A DNA stretch of 64,000 bases, taken from NCBI RefSeq assembly GCF_004124315.2, contig NZ_CP096889.1, positions 2,153,001 to 2,217,000 on the forward strand, written 5' to 3'. Both the position numbers and the translations under genes were made by a program. This DNA comes from Bacillus cabrialesii. Lineage in GTDB: Bacteria > Bacillota > Bacilli > Bacillales > Bacillaceae. Under the pieces are notes generated by a model. That model saw only the letters and a list, made by a program, of their open reading frames with translations. It searched no databases and was not told the DNA's origin. Positions 1 to 9,898 of this stretch are shown in pieces; the stretch's first letter is position 1; every line of letters begins with the position of its first letter.

Positions 1-1
1 A

Positions 2-334
2 AATGTTGATGACGAGATGACCATCGCAAAAGAAGAAATTTTCGGACCGGTACTGACTGCCATTCCGTACGAAACAGTCGATGAAGTTATAGAACGAGCG
101 AATCATTCAGAATACGGACTCGCGGCCGGACTATGGACCGAAAACGTCAAGCATGCCCACTATATCGCTGACCGTCTTCAAGCTGGGACGATCTGGGTGA
201 ACTGCTATAATGTGTTTGACGCTGCGTCTCCGTTTGGCGGTTATAAACAGTCAGGACTCGGACGAGAAATGGGATCATATGCCTTAGATAACTACACAGA
301 AGTCAAAAGTGTATGGATTAATCTCGAAGATTAA
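2..334 (+). CDS. dhaS: aldehyde dehydrogenase, C-terminal part (cut by window start)
   Basis: This is the last 110 codons of an NAD(P)-dependent aldehyde dehydrogenase; the rest lies upstream of base 1. The frame opens with NVDDEMTIAKEEIFGPVL, and the EEIFGPV signature is typical of the C-terminal catalytic part of the ALDH superfamily. The tail SPFGGYKQSGLGREMG is the usual oligomerisation and substrate-loop region of class 1/2 ALDHs. The enzyme oxidises aliphatic aldehydes to acids in the cytoplasm. The assignment to dhaS rests on the match to the B. subtilis protein and on the neighbours sqhC and sodF, which follow dhaS in strain 168. A terminator follows directly. Confidence 0.9.
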   Translation, partial: NVDDEMTIAKEEIFGPVLTAIPYETVDEVIERANHSEYGLAAGLWTENVKHAHYIADRLQAGTIWVNCYNVFDAASPFGGYKQSGLGREMGSYALDNYTEVKSVWINLED

Positions 335-343
335 TTTGTATGC

Positions 344-374
344 CAAAAAACTGCTGCCTGCCAGCAGTTTTTTT
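344..374 (+). terminator. intrinsic terminator after dhaS
   Basis: An AAAAACTGCTG arm and a CAGCAGTTTTT arm enclose a short loop and are followed by a T run, just after the dhaS stop. Confidence 0.85.
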
Positions 375-433
375 GTTTCTGTAATGGCGGTAAAAGACGC
401 TGAATATATATGCTTCTGAAGGAGTTGAGCGTG

Positions 434-2332
434 ATGGGCACACTTCAGGAGAAAGTGAGGCGTTATCAAAAGAAAACCATTGCAGAGTTAAAAGACAGGC
501 AAAATGCTGACGGTTCGTGGACATTTTGCTTTGAAGGACCAATCATGACAAATTCCTTTTTTATTTTGCTCCTCACCTCACTAGATGAAGGCAAGAATGA
601 AAAAGAACTGATATCAGCGCTTGCAGCCGGCATTCGTGAAAAACAGCAGCCCGACGGCACATTCATCAACTATCCCGATGAAACGAGCGGAAATATAACG
701 GCTACCGTCCAAGGATATGTCGGGATGCTGGCTTCAGGATGTTTTCACAGATCTGACCCGCACATGAAGAAAGCGGAACAATTTATCATCTCACATGGCG
801 GTTTGAGACATGTTCATTTCATGACAAAATGGATGCTTGCCGCGAACGGGCTGTATCCTTGGCCTGTTTTGTATTTACCATTATCACTCATGGCGCTACC
901 CCCGACATCACCGGTTCATTTCTATCAATTCAGCACATATGCCCGAATTCACTTTGCTCCAATGGCTGTAACACTCAATCAGCGATTCGCTCTTAAAAAC
1001 CGTAATATTTCATCTCTTCGCCATCTCGATCCGCACATGACAAAAAACCCTTTCACTTGGCTTCGATCCGACGCTTTTGAAGATAGAGACCTCAGTTCTA
1101 TTTTGACACATTGGAAACGCATTTTTCATGCCCCATTTGCTTTTCAGCAGCTTGGCTTACAGACGGCTAAAACATATATGCTGGACCGGATTGAAAAAGA
1201 CGGAACATTATACAGCTATGCGAGCGCAACCATATTTATGGTTTACAGCCTTCTGTCACTTGGCGTGCCGCAGCACTCTCCTGTCATTAGAAAAGCAATT
1301 TACGGCATCAAATCACTAGCGACAAAGTGCAGCGGAATGCCTTATCTGGAAAACTCTACATCAACTGTTTGGGATACAGCTCTGATTAGCTATGCCCTTC
1401 AAGAAAACGGCGTGACCGAAACCGACGGCTCGATTACAAAAGCAGCCGCCTTTTTGCTAAATCGCCAGCATACCAAAATAGCAGATTGGTCTGTCAAAAA
1501 TCAGAATGCAGCTCCCGGCGGCTGGGGATTTTCAAACATCAATACAAATAACCCTGATTGTGACGACACTGCAGCCGTATTAAAAGCGATTCCCCGCCGT
1601 TTTTCTCCTTCGGCCTGGGAGCGAGGGGTGTCTTGGCTTTTATCAATGCAAAACAACGACGGCGGATTTTCTGCTTTTGAAAAAAATGTGAACCATCCAC
1701 TGATCCGCCTTCTCCCGCTTGAATCCGCCGAGGACGCGGCAGTTGATCCTTCAACCGCCGACCTCACCGGACGTGTACTGCATTTTTTAGGCGAGAAAGC
1801 CGGTTTCACAGAATACCATCAACATATTCAGCGCGCTATAAACTGGCAATTCAAACATCAAGAACAAAATGGGTCATGGTACGGGAGATGGGGTGTTTGC
1901 TACATTTACGGCACATGGGCTGCTCTTACAGGTATGCATGCCTGCGGGGTCAGCCGAAAGCATCCTGCTATACAAAAGGCCCTGCGCTGGCTCAAATCCA
2001 TACAGCATGATGACGGCAGCTGGGGAGAATCCTGCAAAAGCGCTGAAATTAAAACGTACGTACCTCTGCATAGAGGAACCGTTGTACAAACAGCCTGGGC
2101 TTTAGACGCTTTGCTCGCATACGAAAATCCCGAACATCCATCTGTTGTGAAAGGTATGCAATACCTAACTGACAGCAGCTCTCATGATGCCGATAGCCTG
2201 GCCTATCCAGCGGGAATCGGATTGCCAAAGCAATTTTATATCCGCTATCACAGTTATCCATATGTATTCTCTTTGCTGGCTGTCGGGAAGTATTTGAATT
2301 CTATTGAAAAGGAGACAGCAAATGAAACGTGA
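434..2332 (+). CDS. sqhC: sporulenol synthase (squalene-hopene cyclase family)
   Basis: This 632-residue class II triterpene cyclase acts at the membrane and converts tetraprenyl-beta-curcumene to sporulenol during sporulation. The protonating DxDD motif is present as DCDD at residues 375-378. Several QW repeats are visible (for example GGWGFSN, NNDGGFSAF, NGSWYGRWG, DDGSWGES). An upstream ATG exists at 410, but the ATG at 434 lies at the correct distance from a GAAGGAG ribosome binding site and gives the usual family length. The sodF start codon overlaps the end of this gene by 11 bases, so the two are co-transcribed and probably translationally coupled. In B. subtilis the product helps spores resist hydrogen peroxide, which fits the pairing with a superoxide dismutase. 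Confidence 0.96.
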   Translation: MGTLQEKVRRYQKKTIAELKDRQNADGSWTFCFEGPIMTNSFFILLLTSLDEGKNEKELISALAAGIREKQQPDGTFINYPDETSGNITATVQGYVGMLASGCFHRSDPHMKKAEQFIISHGGLRHVHFMTKWMLAANGLYPWPVLYLPLSLMALPPTSPVHFYQFSTYARIHFAPMAVTLNQRFALKNRNISSLRHLDPHMTKNPFTWLRSDAFEDRDLSSILTHWKRIFHAPFAFQQLGLQTAKTYMLDRIEKDGTLYSYASATIFMVYSLLSLGVPQHSPVIRKAIYGIKSLATKCSGMPYLENSTSTVWDTALISYALQENGVTETDGSITKAAAFLLNRQHTKIADWSVKNQNAAPGGWGFSNINTNNPDCDDTAAVLKAIPRRFSPSAWERGVSWLLSMQNNDGGFSAFEKNVNHPLIRLLPLESAEDAAVDPSTADLTGRVLHFLGEKAGFTEYHQHIQRAINWQFKHQEQNGSWYGRWGVCYIYGTWAALTGMHACGVSRKHPAIQKALRWLKSIQHDDGSWGESCKSAEIKTYVPLHRGTVVQTAWALDALLAYENPEHPSVVKGMQYLTDSSSHDADSLAYPAGIGLPKQFYIRYHSYPYVFSLLAVGKYLNSIEKETANET

Positions 2333-3167
2333 ATCTTATCAAACGGAGATGTTCAATTGGTGTGAAGCCTTGAAAGATCAGATTCAAAAGCGGGGACAGC
2401 TTGAACAGTTTGAAAATCAGATTGACAAGATGATTGAAGCACTGGAGGATGACCGAACAACAGAAGAAGATTGGTATAAACAGGCCGCTGCCCTTTATCG
2501 GGATATTACAGAATCAGGCGATACAAGTGAAAGACGCGCTTACGTCCCTATAGGGAAACATGTGCTGCCAAAGCTCCCATACAAATATTCTGCCTTAGAA
2601 CCTTATATATCAAGAGACATTATGGTCCTTCATCATACGAAGCATCACCAGAGCTATGTTGACGGTCTAAACAAAGCAGAAACAGAGCTAAAAAAAGCGA
2701 GGGCGTCAAAAAATTATGGCTTGATCACTCACTGGCAAAGAGAGCTTGCATTCCATGGAGCAGGCCATTATCTGCACAGTATTTTCTGGTTTTCGATGCA
2801 TCCAAACGGAAAAAGGCGTCCTACGGGGGCATTGTTCCAAATGATTGACCTTTCATTTGGAAGCTACTCCGCTTTTAAAGAACATTTTACCCAGGCCGCT
2901 AAAAAAGTGGAAGGTGTCGGCTGGGCCATTCTGGTCTGGTCTCCACGATCGGGACGGCTGGAGATTTTAACGGCAGAAAAGCACCAGCTCTTCAGCCAAT
3001 GGGATGTGATCCCCCTTTTACCTCTTGACGTATGGGAACATGCCTACTATTTGCAATATAAAAATGACCGGGCAAGCTATGTCGATCATTGGTGGAATGT
3101 CGTGGATTGGCGCGAGGCAGAAAAACGTTTCGAGCAAGCAAAAGAAGTCGTTTGGAAACTCTATTAA
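2322..3167 (+). CDS. sodF: iron/manganese superoxide dismutase with N-terminal extension
   Basis: A 281-residue Fe/Mn-family superoxide dismutase. About 85 N-terminal charged residues precede the SOD fold, which starts near the VLPKLPYKYSALEPYIS segment. Metal ligands are visible in order: HHTKHHQSYV, HGAGHYLH, and the paired Asp and His of DVWEHAYYLQY. The ATG at 2322 is preferred to the one at 2304 because GGAGA sits upstream of it and it matches the known length. It overlaps sqhC by 11 bases. The N-terminal extension is unusual for SODs and is shared with the B. subtilis ortholog. The expected role is removal of superoxide in the cytoplasm or forespore membrane zone; its in vivo activity in B. 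subtilis is minor compared with SodA. Confidence 0.94.
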   Translation: MKRESYQTEMFNWCEALKDQIQKRGQLEQFENQIDKMIEALEDDRTTEEDWYKQAAALYRDITESGDTSERRAYVPIGKHVLPKLPYKYSALEPYISRDIMVLHHTKHHQSYVDGLNKAETELKKARASKNYGLITHWQRELAFHGAGHYLHSIFWFSMHPNGKRRPTGALFQMIDLSFGSYSAFKEHFTQAAKKVEGVGWAILVWSPRSGRLEILTAEKHQLFSQWDVIPLLPLDVWEHAYYLQYKNDRASYVDHWWNVVDWREAEKRFEQAKEVVWKLY

Positions 3168-3204
3168 AAAAAGCCCCCTTTTCCCGGGGGCTTTGTGTTT
3201 TAAA
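3168..3204. terminator. bidirectional terminator between sodF and yocR
   Basis: The hairpin AAAGCCCCC/GGGGGCTTT is flanked by A and T runs on both sides, so it can serve the convergent genes sodF and yocR. Confidence 0.88.
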
Positions 3205-4537
3205 AAATGCCTATCACATGCAAAAATACAATGATGATGGCAACAGGTGAAAGATAACGAATGAGCAGGAGCCAAACCGCAAACCACTTTCGTTTAAGGT
3301 TGGAACCGCTTTTCAGCTCGTCGAACAAATCCTGTTTCGGTATTTTTAATGGAACAAAAATAGAAATCAATAACGCGCCTAACGGCATTAAAATATTGCT
3401 TACAAGATAGTCTGCCGCATCAAAAATAGACAAGTGGAATATAGAGACGTCACTTAAAACACCATATGATAATGCAGACGGCACCCCGACAATAAAAATA
3501 GCAATTCCGCCTAACCAAGCGAATCGTTTTCTTTTATTGACATCACCTTTTGAAAGTACCGCGACCAAAATTTCCAGCATTGAGAAAGCGGATGTCAATG
3601 CCGCAAATAAAAATAGAATTAAAAATGCTAATAAAAAGATAATTCCGAACGGCATTTGATTAAATACGGTCGGCAGCACGTTAAATAACAGAACCGGACC
3701 TTGGTCTGGTTTGAGGCCGAATGAAAAGACAGCTGGAAAAATCGCAATTCCTGCCATCACAGCAACAAGCACGTTCAATACAGTTACTGATACAGCGGAC
3801 TGCACCAGATTTTCCTGTTTCTCTAAATAAGAGCTATACGTTACCATGACAGATACACCCACACTTAATAAGAAAAAGGACTGGCCCATCGCGTACAAAA
3901 TTGTATTAGCGTCAATCGCTGAAAAATCAGGCATCAGGAAAAACTTGAGCCCTTCCATCGCGCCATCAAGCGTAACGGAACGCACCATTAAAATAATAAA
4001 TAATATAAAAAGCGCCGGCATTAATACTTGGCTTGCTTTTTCAATCCCGCTGCTTACTCCTTTTGCAACAACTAAAATTGTCACCACCATAAAGAGCAGC
4101 TGGCCTCCTACAGCCAAATAAGGATTTGAAATCGTACTTGCAAATATCGTATCAAAACCCGATGTTTGCGATAAACCGCCAGTGAAGCCTTTTGTAATAT
4201 AAATTAAAATCCATCCGCCGACAACGCTGTAAAAAGATAATAGAATAAAGCACGTCGCCATGCCTAGATAACCGATCCAATGCCACTTTGTTCCTGGAGC
4301 AAGTGTTTTATAGGACTGTACGGCATCTTTTTGTGTTTTTCTGCCTATGATGAATTCACCTAACAATAAAGGCAGCCCGATTAAAACCGTGAATAAAATA
4401 AAAATAAGTAAAAATGCGCCTCCTCCGCTGGTTCCCGCTACATATGGGAACTTCCATATCGCGCCAAGTCCGATAGCTGATCCTGCCGCGGCTAAAATAA
4501 AGCCCAGCTTCGAAGACCATTGATTCGCTTCCTTCAC
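3200..4537 (-). CDS. yocR: sodium-dependent transporter, neurotransmitter:sodium symporter family
   Basis: A 445-residue membrane protein with about 11 hydrophobic segments and the family signature near the N terminus (SKLGFILAAAGSAIGLGAIWKFPY), which forms the sodium and substrate site in LeuT-like carriers. It is expected to import an amino acid or small organic solute with sodium across the cytoplasmic membrane; the substrate cannot be read from sequence. Translation starts at a GTG preceded by AGGAG. It is divergent from yocS, another sodium-coupled carrier, across a 231-bp AT-rich intergenic region that must hold both promoters. It converges on sodF. Confidence 0.92.
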   Translation of the reverse strand: MKEANQWSSKLGFILAAAGSAIGLGAIWKFPYVAGTSGGGAFLLIFILFTVLIGLPLLLGEFIIGRKTQKDAVQSYKTLAPGTKWHWIGYLGMATCFILLSFYSVVGGWILIYITKGFTGGLSQTSGFDTIFASTISNPYLAVGGQLLFMVVTILVVAKGVSSGIEKASQVLMPALFILFIILMVRSVTLDGAMEGLKFFLMPDFSAIDANTILYAMGQSFFLLSVGVSVMVTYSSYLEKQENLVQSAVSVTVLNVLVAVMAGIAIFPAVFSFGLKPDQGPVLLFNVLPTVFNQMPFGIIFLLAFLILFLFAALTSAFSMLEILVAVLSKGDVNKRKRFAWLGGIAIFIVGVPSALSYGVLSDVSIFHLSIFDAADYLVSNILMPLGALLISIFVPLKIPKQDLFDELKSGSNLKRKWFAVWLLLIRYLSPVAIIIVFLHVIGIF

Positions 4538-4768
4538 CCTATCACTCCTATTTTTATCTAACCATTATAAAGATTCATTGTAAGAATATCTTCCTATATA
4601 GTCAAGAACATTTTGATTAGTTTACATAATATATTTATCAGCTATTATAAAAACCTAATCCAACTATTGATATTGAATTATTCAGAAAATTAATTATAAT
4701 AAGAGGATGCTTAAAAATCTGTGAGAATTTCTGCTGAAGTTCTTGATAAATGTGTTAGGAGTGTTTTT

Positions 4769-5734
4769 ATGGACATCATTAGAAAAATAAGTCATTTCGC
4801 GGGACAAACCTTTGGCATTTGGGTCATTGTGTTTGCCGTGCTGGGATTTTCTTTCCCGACACTTTTTACGTGGATCAGTTCTTATATTACGATTTTTCTT
4901 GGCATTATCATGTTTGGGATGGGACTTACACTGCAAGCAGATGATTTCAAAGAGCTAGTCAGAAAACCTTGGCATGTCATTATTGGGGTGATTGCTCAGT
5001 ATACCATCATGCCGCTCGTTGCTTTTGGATTGGCATTTGGGCTGCATCTCCCAGCTGAAATTGCAGTGGGTGTTATTCTTGTAGGCTGCTGCCCTGGGGG
5101 AACTGCATCTAATGTCATGACATTTTTAGCAAAAGGGAATACGACGCTTTCTGTTGCTGTTACAACAATTTCTACCTTGTTGGCACCTGTTTTAACTCCG
5201 ATTTTGATTATGCTGTTTGCCAAGGAATGGCTTCCCGTCTCGCCTGGGTCTTTATTTATTTCAATCTTACAGGCTGTTTTATTTCCGATTATTGCAGGCG
5301 TGATCGTCAAAATGTTTTTCAAAAAACAAGTGGCAAAAGCCGTACATGCCCTTCCGCTTGTATCTGTCATTGGCATCGTTGCGATTGTCTCAGCTGTCGT
5401 CAGCGGCAACCGGGAAAATCTGCTTCAATCAGGGCTGCTCATTTTTTCTGTTGTTATCTTGCATAACGTGATCGGTTATTCGCTTGGATTTCTTTGCGCA
5501 AAGCTTTTAAAAATGGATTATCCGTCTCAAAAAGCAATTGCAATCGAAGTCGGCATGCAAAATTCAGGACTTGGGGCGGCACTTGCCACGGCTCATTTCT
5601 CACCGCTATCCGCCGTGCCAAGCGCGATATTCAGTGTGTGGCATAACCTTTCAGGTTCTATGCTTGCAACATACTGGTCAAGAAAAGCGAAAAAGAATCA
5701 AGCAGCATCCGAAAGCAGCAATCTACCTCTTTAA
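4769..5734 (+). CDS. yocS: bile acid:sodium symporter family transporter
   Basis: A 321-residue protein with about ten membrane segments, belonging to the BASS/SBF family. The conserved GCCPGGTASNVMTFLAKGN segment, near the middle of the N-terminal half, is the family sodium-site motif, and EVGMQNSGLGAAL is the matching C-terminal motif. Bacterial members carry organic acids such as pantoate or 2-keto acids; the substrate here is not known. The ATG at 4769 is chosen over upstream in-frame codons because it follows TTAGGAG and gives the family length. It is transcribed alone, between yocR (divergent) and odhB (convergent). Confidence 0.92.
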   Translation: MDIIRKISHFAGQTFGIWVIVFAVLGFSFPTLFTWISSYITIFLGIIMFGMGLTLQADDFKELVRKPWHVIIGVIAQYTIMPLVAFGLAFGLHLPAEIAVGVILVGCCPGGTASNVMTFLAKGNTTLSVAVTTISTLLAPVLTPILIMLFAKEWLPVSPGSLFISILQAVLFPIIAGVIVKMFFKKQVAKAVHALPLVSVIGIVAIVSAVVSGNRENLLQSGLLIFSVVILHNVIGYSLGFLCAKLLKMDYPSQKAIAIEVGMQNSGLGAALATAHFSPLSAVPSAIFSVWHNLSGSMLATYWSRKAKKNQAASESSNLPL

Positions 5735-5744
5735 ATACGCATCA

Positions 5745-5782
5745 AAAAAGGTACATCACTTTATCGTGATGTACCTTTTTTT
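5745..5782. terminator. bidirectional terminator between yocS and odhB
   Basis: A 16-bp perfect stem (AAAAAAGGTACATCAC and its complement) with a 5-base loop lies between the convergent stop codons and has A and T runs on both flanks. Confidence 0.93.
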
Positions 5783-5783
5783 A

Positions 5784-7028
5784 TTAACCTTCTAATAAAA
5801 GCTGCTCAGGATCTTCAAGTAAATTTTTGATTGTCACAAGGAAACCAACCGCTTCTTTTCCGTCTACAATCCGGTGATCATAGGATAAAGCGAGATACAT
5901 CATCGGACGGTTTTCAAAACGCTCTTCATCAATTGCCACAGGACGCAGCTGAATTTTATGCATGCCCAGGATACCGACTTGTGGGCTGTTTAAAATCGGA
6001 GTTGACATCAGTGAACCGAAAGTCCCTCCGTTTGTAATGGTGAAGGAGCCTCCCTGAAGCTCGCTAAGGGTTAATTTATTGTTTCTTGCTTTTTTCGCAA
6101 GCTCGCCGATTTCTTTTTCGATTCCTGCAAATGTCAGGCGGTCCGCATCCCGTACAACCGGAACGACAAGGCCTTCATCAGCCGCAACAGCAATCCCGAT
6201 ATCGTAGAATTTCTTAACGATGAGCTCATCGCCTTGAATTTCCGCATTCAAGAGCGGATATTTTTTCAATGCAGCGACGACCGCTTTTGTAAAGAAAGAC
6301 ATAAAGCCGAGCTTCACTTCATTTTGCTCAAAGAATGAATCTTTGCGGCGTTTTCTCAGATTCATGACAGCCGTCATATCTACTTCATTAAATGTTGTCA
6401 GCATTGCTGACGTTTGTTGTACCTCTACAAGGCGTTTGGCAATCGTTTGTCTGCGGCGAGACATTTTTTGCACCTCGACAGGTTTGTCAAAGCTTTGCTG
6501 AGCTTTTTGAGCCTGCGGCTGCTGCTGTTTTGGCTGAGGAGCAGGTTTTGATGCCGGTTTTTCGTACGCTTCGACATCCTGCTTGCGCACTCTTCCAAGC
6601 GGATCTCCCGTTGGAACTTGAGACAGGTCAATTCCTTTCTCTCTCGCCAGCTTACGGGCTGAAGGAGAAGCAATCGTTCTTGATTTTGCTTCAGTTTGCG
6701 CTTCTTCACTCACCTCTTGTGCCGCTGGTTCGGCTTGCTTTTCTTCCTTGCTTTCAGCTTTCTCTGAAGGAGCAGGGGCAGAACTTTCTCCCGCGCCTTC
6801 TGAAATTGTGCCGATAATTTCTCCGACCTGGACGGTATCACCCGAATCTTTCAATACCTCTTGAAGTACACCCGATTCTTCTGCTGTCAATTCAACATTT
6901 ACTTTGTCCGTTTCTAGTTCAAGCAGATATTCACCCTGTTCTACATAATCACCAGGCTGCTTCAACCATTGGGCTATTGTTCCTTCTGAGATTGATTCTG
7001 CTAATTCAGGTACCTTAATTTCCGCCAT
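5784..7028 (-). CDS. odhB: 2-oxoglutarate dehydrogenase E2, dihydrolipoyl succinyltransferase
   Basis: A 414-residue E2 component of the 2-oxoglutarate dehydrogenase complex (TCA cycle). Domains in order: N-terminal lipoyl domain with the lipoylated lysine in ETDKVNVE (about residue 42), a Glu/Ala/Pro-rich linker, the E3-binding domain (ASPSARKLAREKGIDLSQV, roughly 120-155), a second Pro/Gln/Lys-rich linker, and the catalytic domain ending with the active-site SYDHRIVDG. It transfers succinyl groups from lipoamide to CoA. It lies 15 bases downstream of odhA in the same operon and has its own AAGGGGG ribosome binding site. The linker lengths are the most variable part. Confidence 0.97.
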   Translation of the reverse strand: MAEIKVPELAESISEGTIAQWLKQPGDYVEQGEYLLELETDKVNVELTAEESGVLQEVLKDSGDTVQVGEIIGTISEGAGESSAPAPSEKAESKEEKQAEPAAQEVSEEAQTEAKSRTIASPSARKLAREKGIDLSQVPTGDPLGRVRKQDVEAYEKPASKPAPQPKQQQPQAQKAQQSFDKPVEVQKMSRRRQTIAKRLVEVQQTSAMLTTFNEVDMTAVMNLRKRRKDSFFEQNEVKLGFMSFFTKAVVAALKKYPLLNAEIQGDELIVKKFYDIGIAVAADEGLVVPVVRDADRLTFAGIEKEIGELAKKARNNKLTLSELQGGSFTITNGGTFGSLMSTPILNSPQVGILGMHKIQLRPVAIDEERFENRPMMYLALSYDHRIVDGKEAVGFLVTIKNLLEDPEQLLLEG

Positions 7029-7043
7029 TTTTTCATTTCCCCC

Positions 7044-9878
7044 TTAGTTTTTGCGAGTCAAGCTATCAGATACAATACGTTCCTGTTCTTTTTTATGAAC
7101 TGTCGGATCTCCCTCAGCAGGGCTGGATCGTCTTCTTCGTCCAATATATTGAACGCTTACTCCCTCTGGTGCAATTTCTGTCAAATACGGGCTGATATAA
7201 CTCCACGCCCCCATGTTCTGCGGCTCTTCCTGCACCCAAACAATTTCTTTCAGGTTCGGAAGTTTTGCAAATAGTTCTTTGACTCCCTTTGCCGGGAATG
7301 GATACAGCTGTTCAATTCTCGCAATGTGAAGCCACTCTTTACCGTCTTCTAACTTATTGAAATGGTCGCTGATGTCTATGGACACTTTACCGCTGGATAA
7401 TACCAGTCTGGTTACTTTTTCATAGTCATGAGAAAGTCCGGACTGTTCGTAAACTGGCTGGAAGCGGCTTTCGCTGAGCTCCTGCACTTCCGAAACCGTA
7501 TTTGGATTACGAAGAAGGCTCTTCGGCGTCATAATGACGAGCGGTCTGATTTCTTCACGAAGCAGCATTTTCGCCTGTCTTCTTAAAATATGGAAATATT
7601 GTGCGGCGCTTGTCAGGTTGGCAACCGTCCAGTTGTTTTCCGCTGCAAGCTGCAGGAACCGCTCAATTCTTCCGCTTGAGTGCTCAGGACCCTGTCCCTC
7701 GTAACCGTGCGGGAGAAGCATAACTAATCCCGATTTTTGACCCCATTTCGCGCGGCCGGCAGAAATGAATTGATCAAAATACACCTGAGCAGCGTTGGCA
7801 AAATCTCCGTACTGCGCTTCCCACATGACAAGCGTTTCCGGTGAATGCACGTTATAGCCGTATTCAAAGCCGAGAACCGATCCTTCAGACAGCGGGCTGT
7901 TATGGACAGCAAATGCTGTGCCACAGTCAGATAAGTGATGAAGCGGCACAAATTCTTCGCCAGTCTCACTGTCATGAAGCACAAGGTTTCTTTGTGCGAA
8001 CGTTCCGCGCTCGGAATCCTGCCCTGTTAAACGAATCGGTGTTCCGTCTTTCAAAATAGAAGCAAACGCGAGAGATTCAGCCAAAGACCATTCCACTTTT
8101 CTGTCATCATCGAACGCCTTGGCGCGTCTTTCTAAAATGCGCTTTAGCTTGCCGAAAACGTTAAATGACTCAGGCCAGTTGATCAATTCGCCATTCAGCT
8201 TGCGGAGCACATCAAAATCAATGGATGTGTCCACATCAGGAAAACCGTTTGAAACAGGCTCTGGAAGCTCAATTTCACAGGCGGTATGTTCCTTTTTAGC
8301 CGGCACTTTCTGATAAGCATCCTCAATACGCTTCGTTACCGATTTTTCGATATTTTGAACAACTTCCTCGGTAAGCACGCCTTCATTTACGAGCTTTTCA
8401 GCGAAAATTTGTTTGACGGTCGGATGCTTTCTGACAGCATCATACAGCATTGGCTGAGTGGTTGACGGCTCATCCATTTCATTGTGTCCGTAGCGTCTGT
8501 ACCCGATCAAGTCAATCAGAAAGTCCTTGTTGAATGTTTTTCGATATTCGACCGCAAACTTAACAGCTGAAAGACAGGCTTCAGGATCGTCCGCATTAAC
8601 GTGAACAATCGGAATTTCGTAGCCTTTCGCCAGGTCACTGGCATATTTTGTCGATCTTGATTCAGCGCTTTCTGTTGTGAATCCGATCATATTATTGGCG
8701 ATAATATGGATCGCGCCGCCTACTTGATACCCTTTTAAAGAGCTTAAATTCAATGTTTCTGCGACAATTCCTTCCCCAGGGAATGCAGCGTCACCATGAA
8801 TTAAAATGGCAAGCGATTTTGTTTCATCCTGTACCGGGTATCCGCTTTGTGTTCTCGTTTCCTGTGCCGCTCTTGTGCTGCCTTCGACAATCGGATTGAT
8901 AAATTCCAAGTGGCTCGGGTTGTTTGCTAACGTAATGCGCGCTGACTTTGTTTCAGCGTCTTGAAGCTCCCGATTCGCCCCGAGATGGTATTTGACATCC
9001 CCTGTCCATCCGTAGCTGATTCCGATTGATCCCTCAGACGGGACAAGATCTTTGTTCGGCGCATGCTGGAATTCAGAGAAAATGATTTCATACGGTTTGC
9101 CGAGGACGTGTGCCAAGACATTCAGGCGCCCCCTGTGCGCCATCCCGATGTTGACACTCGTCGTGCCGGTTTTAACAGATTGCGCAATAATATCATCGAG
9201 CACTGGAACAAGAGCGTCCAAGCCTTCAATGGAAAAACGCTTCTGCCCGACGAACGTGCGGTGCAAAAACTGTTCGAAGCCTTCTACTTCTGTCAGTCTC
9301 TCCAGCACAGCCGACAGCTTTTCAGCTGAGCTCTTCTGGAACAGCTCGCCGGATTCAATCATTTTTGTCAGCCACTCGCGCTCTTTGAAGTCATGCACAT
9401 GGTCAAATTCAAATGAGATGGTTCTTTTATACGTATTTCGTAAATACTGAATGGCTTCTAAACCGTTCGTAATGTTTTTAGGAGCGTCTTTACAAATCAC
9501 TGACGCAGGTATTGCTTTTATTTCCTCTTCAGTTAGCCCGTAGTCGGATAATGGAAAAAGTTCGCTCTTTTTCCCATCCTTTCTGAGCGGATTGACGGAA
9601 GCGTTTAAATGGCCATACGTTCGGATATCTTCTGCAAGTCTGACTGCGGATGCGATCTTTTGAATCAGATCGGCTGTAACATGTCCCTTTTCTTTTGTTC
9701 CCGAGACCTCTTTTATATCGCTTGGCGGAGCACCGAGCTCGTCGAACATTTCCTTTAGATCCGGATCAATGCTGGTCGGATCCTGGGTATACTGATCGTA
9801 AAGCTCCAGCGCATAGCCGAGGTTCGGACCGTAAAAATCTTCCCAATTCATTCGTTGTTTCATACTATTTTGAAACAT
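7044..9878 (-). CDS. odhA: 2-oxoglutarate dehydrogenase E1 component
   Basis: A 944-residue thiamine-diphosphate E1 enzyme that decarboxylates 2-oxoglutarate and succinylates the lipoyl group of OdhB. The N-terminal NLGYALELYDQYTQDP segment is the region that docks on the complex. The ThDP/Mg site is visible around HGDAAFPGEGIVAETLNLS and the following NNMIGFTT. HRGRLNVLAHVLGKP and the C-terminal pyrimidine-binding half (HHLSDCGTAFAVHNSPLSE) are also conserved. It is the first gene of the odhAB operon. The 228-bp upstream region holds a cre-like site and a palindrome, annotated separately, in keeping with the known glucose repression of odhAB in B. subtilis. Confidence 0.97.
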   Translation of the reverse strand: MFQNSMKQRMNWEDFYGPNLGYALELYDQYTQDPTSIDPDLKEMFDELGAPPSDIKEVSGTKEKGHVTADLIQKIASAVRLAEDIRTYGHLNASVNPLRKDGKKSELFPLSDYGLTEEEIKAIPASVICKDAPKNITNGLEAIQYLRNTYKRTISFEFDHVHDFKEREWLTKMIESGELFQKSSAEKLSAVLERLTEVEGFEQFLHRTFVGQKRFSIEGLDALVPVLDDIIAQSVKTGTTSVNIGMAHRGRLNVLAHVLGKPYEIIFSEFQHAPNKDLVPSEGSIGISYGWTGDVKYHLGANRELQDAETKSARITLANNPSHLEFINPIVEGSTRAAQETRTQSGYPVQDETKSLAILIHGDAAFPGEGIVAETLNLSSLKGYQVGGAIHIIANNMIGFTTESAESRSTKYASDLAKGYEIPIVHVNADDPEACLSAVKFAVEYRKTFNKDFLIDLIGYRRYGHNEMDEPSTTQPMLYDAVRKHPTVKQIFAEKLVNEGVLTEEVVQNIEKSVTKRIEDAYQKVPAKKEHTACEIELPEPVSNGFPDVDTSIDFDVLRKLNGELINWPESFNVFGKLKRILERRAKAFDDDRKVEWSLAESLAFASILKDGTPIRLTGQDSERGTFAQRNLVLHDSETGEEFVPLHHLSDCGTAFAVHNSPLSEGSVLGFEYGYNVHSPETLVMWEAQYGDFANAAQVYFDQFISAGRAKWGQKSGLVMLLPHGYEGQGPEHSSGRIERFLQLAAENNWTVANLTSAAQYFHILRRQAKMLLREEIRPLVIMTPKSLLRNPNTVSEVQELSESRFQPVYEQSGLSHDYEKVTRLVLSSGKVSIDISDHFNKLEDGKEWLHIARIEQLYPFPAKGVKELFAKLPNLKEIVWVQEEPQNMGAWSYISPYLTEIAPEGVSVQYIGRRRRSSPAEGDPTVHKKEQERIVSDSLTRKN

Positions 9879-9898
9879 TTGAATATTACCCCCAACTT

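Noticed and set aside
4996..5409. 137-codon frame opposite yocS
   Set aside because: Antisense shadow of a clear membrane transporter gene.
6392..6817. 141-codon open frame opposite odhB
   Set aside because: It lies wholly within odhB on the other strand, over the Glu/Ala/Pro linker whose codon bias keeps the antisense frame open; no ribosome binding site or family.
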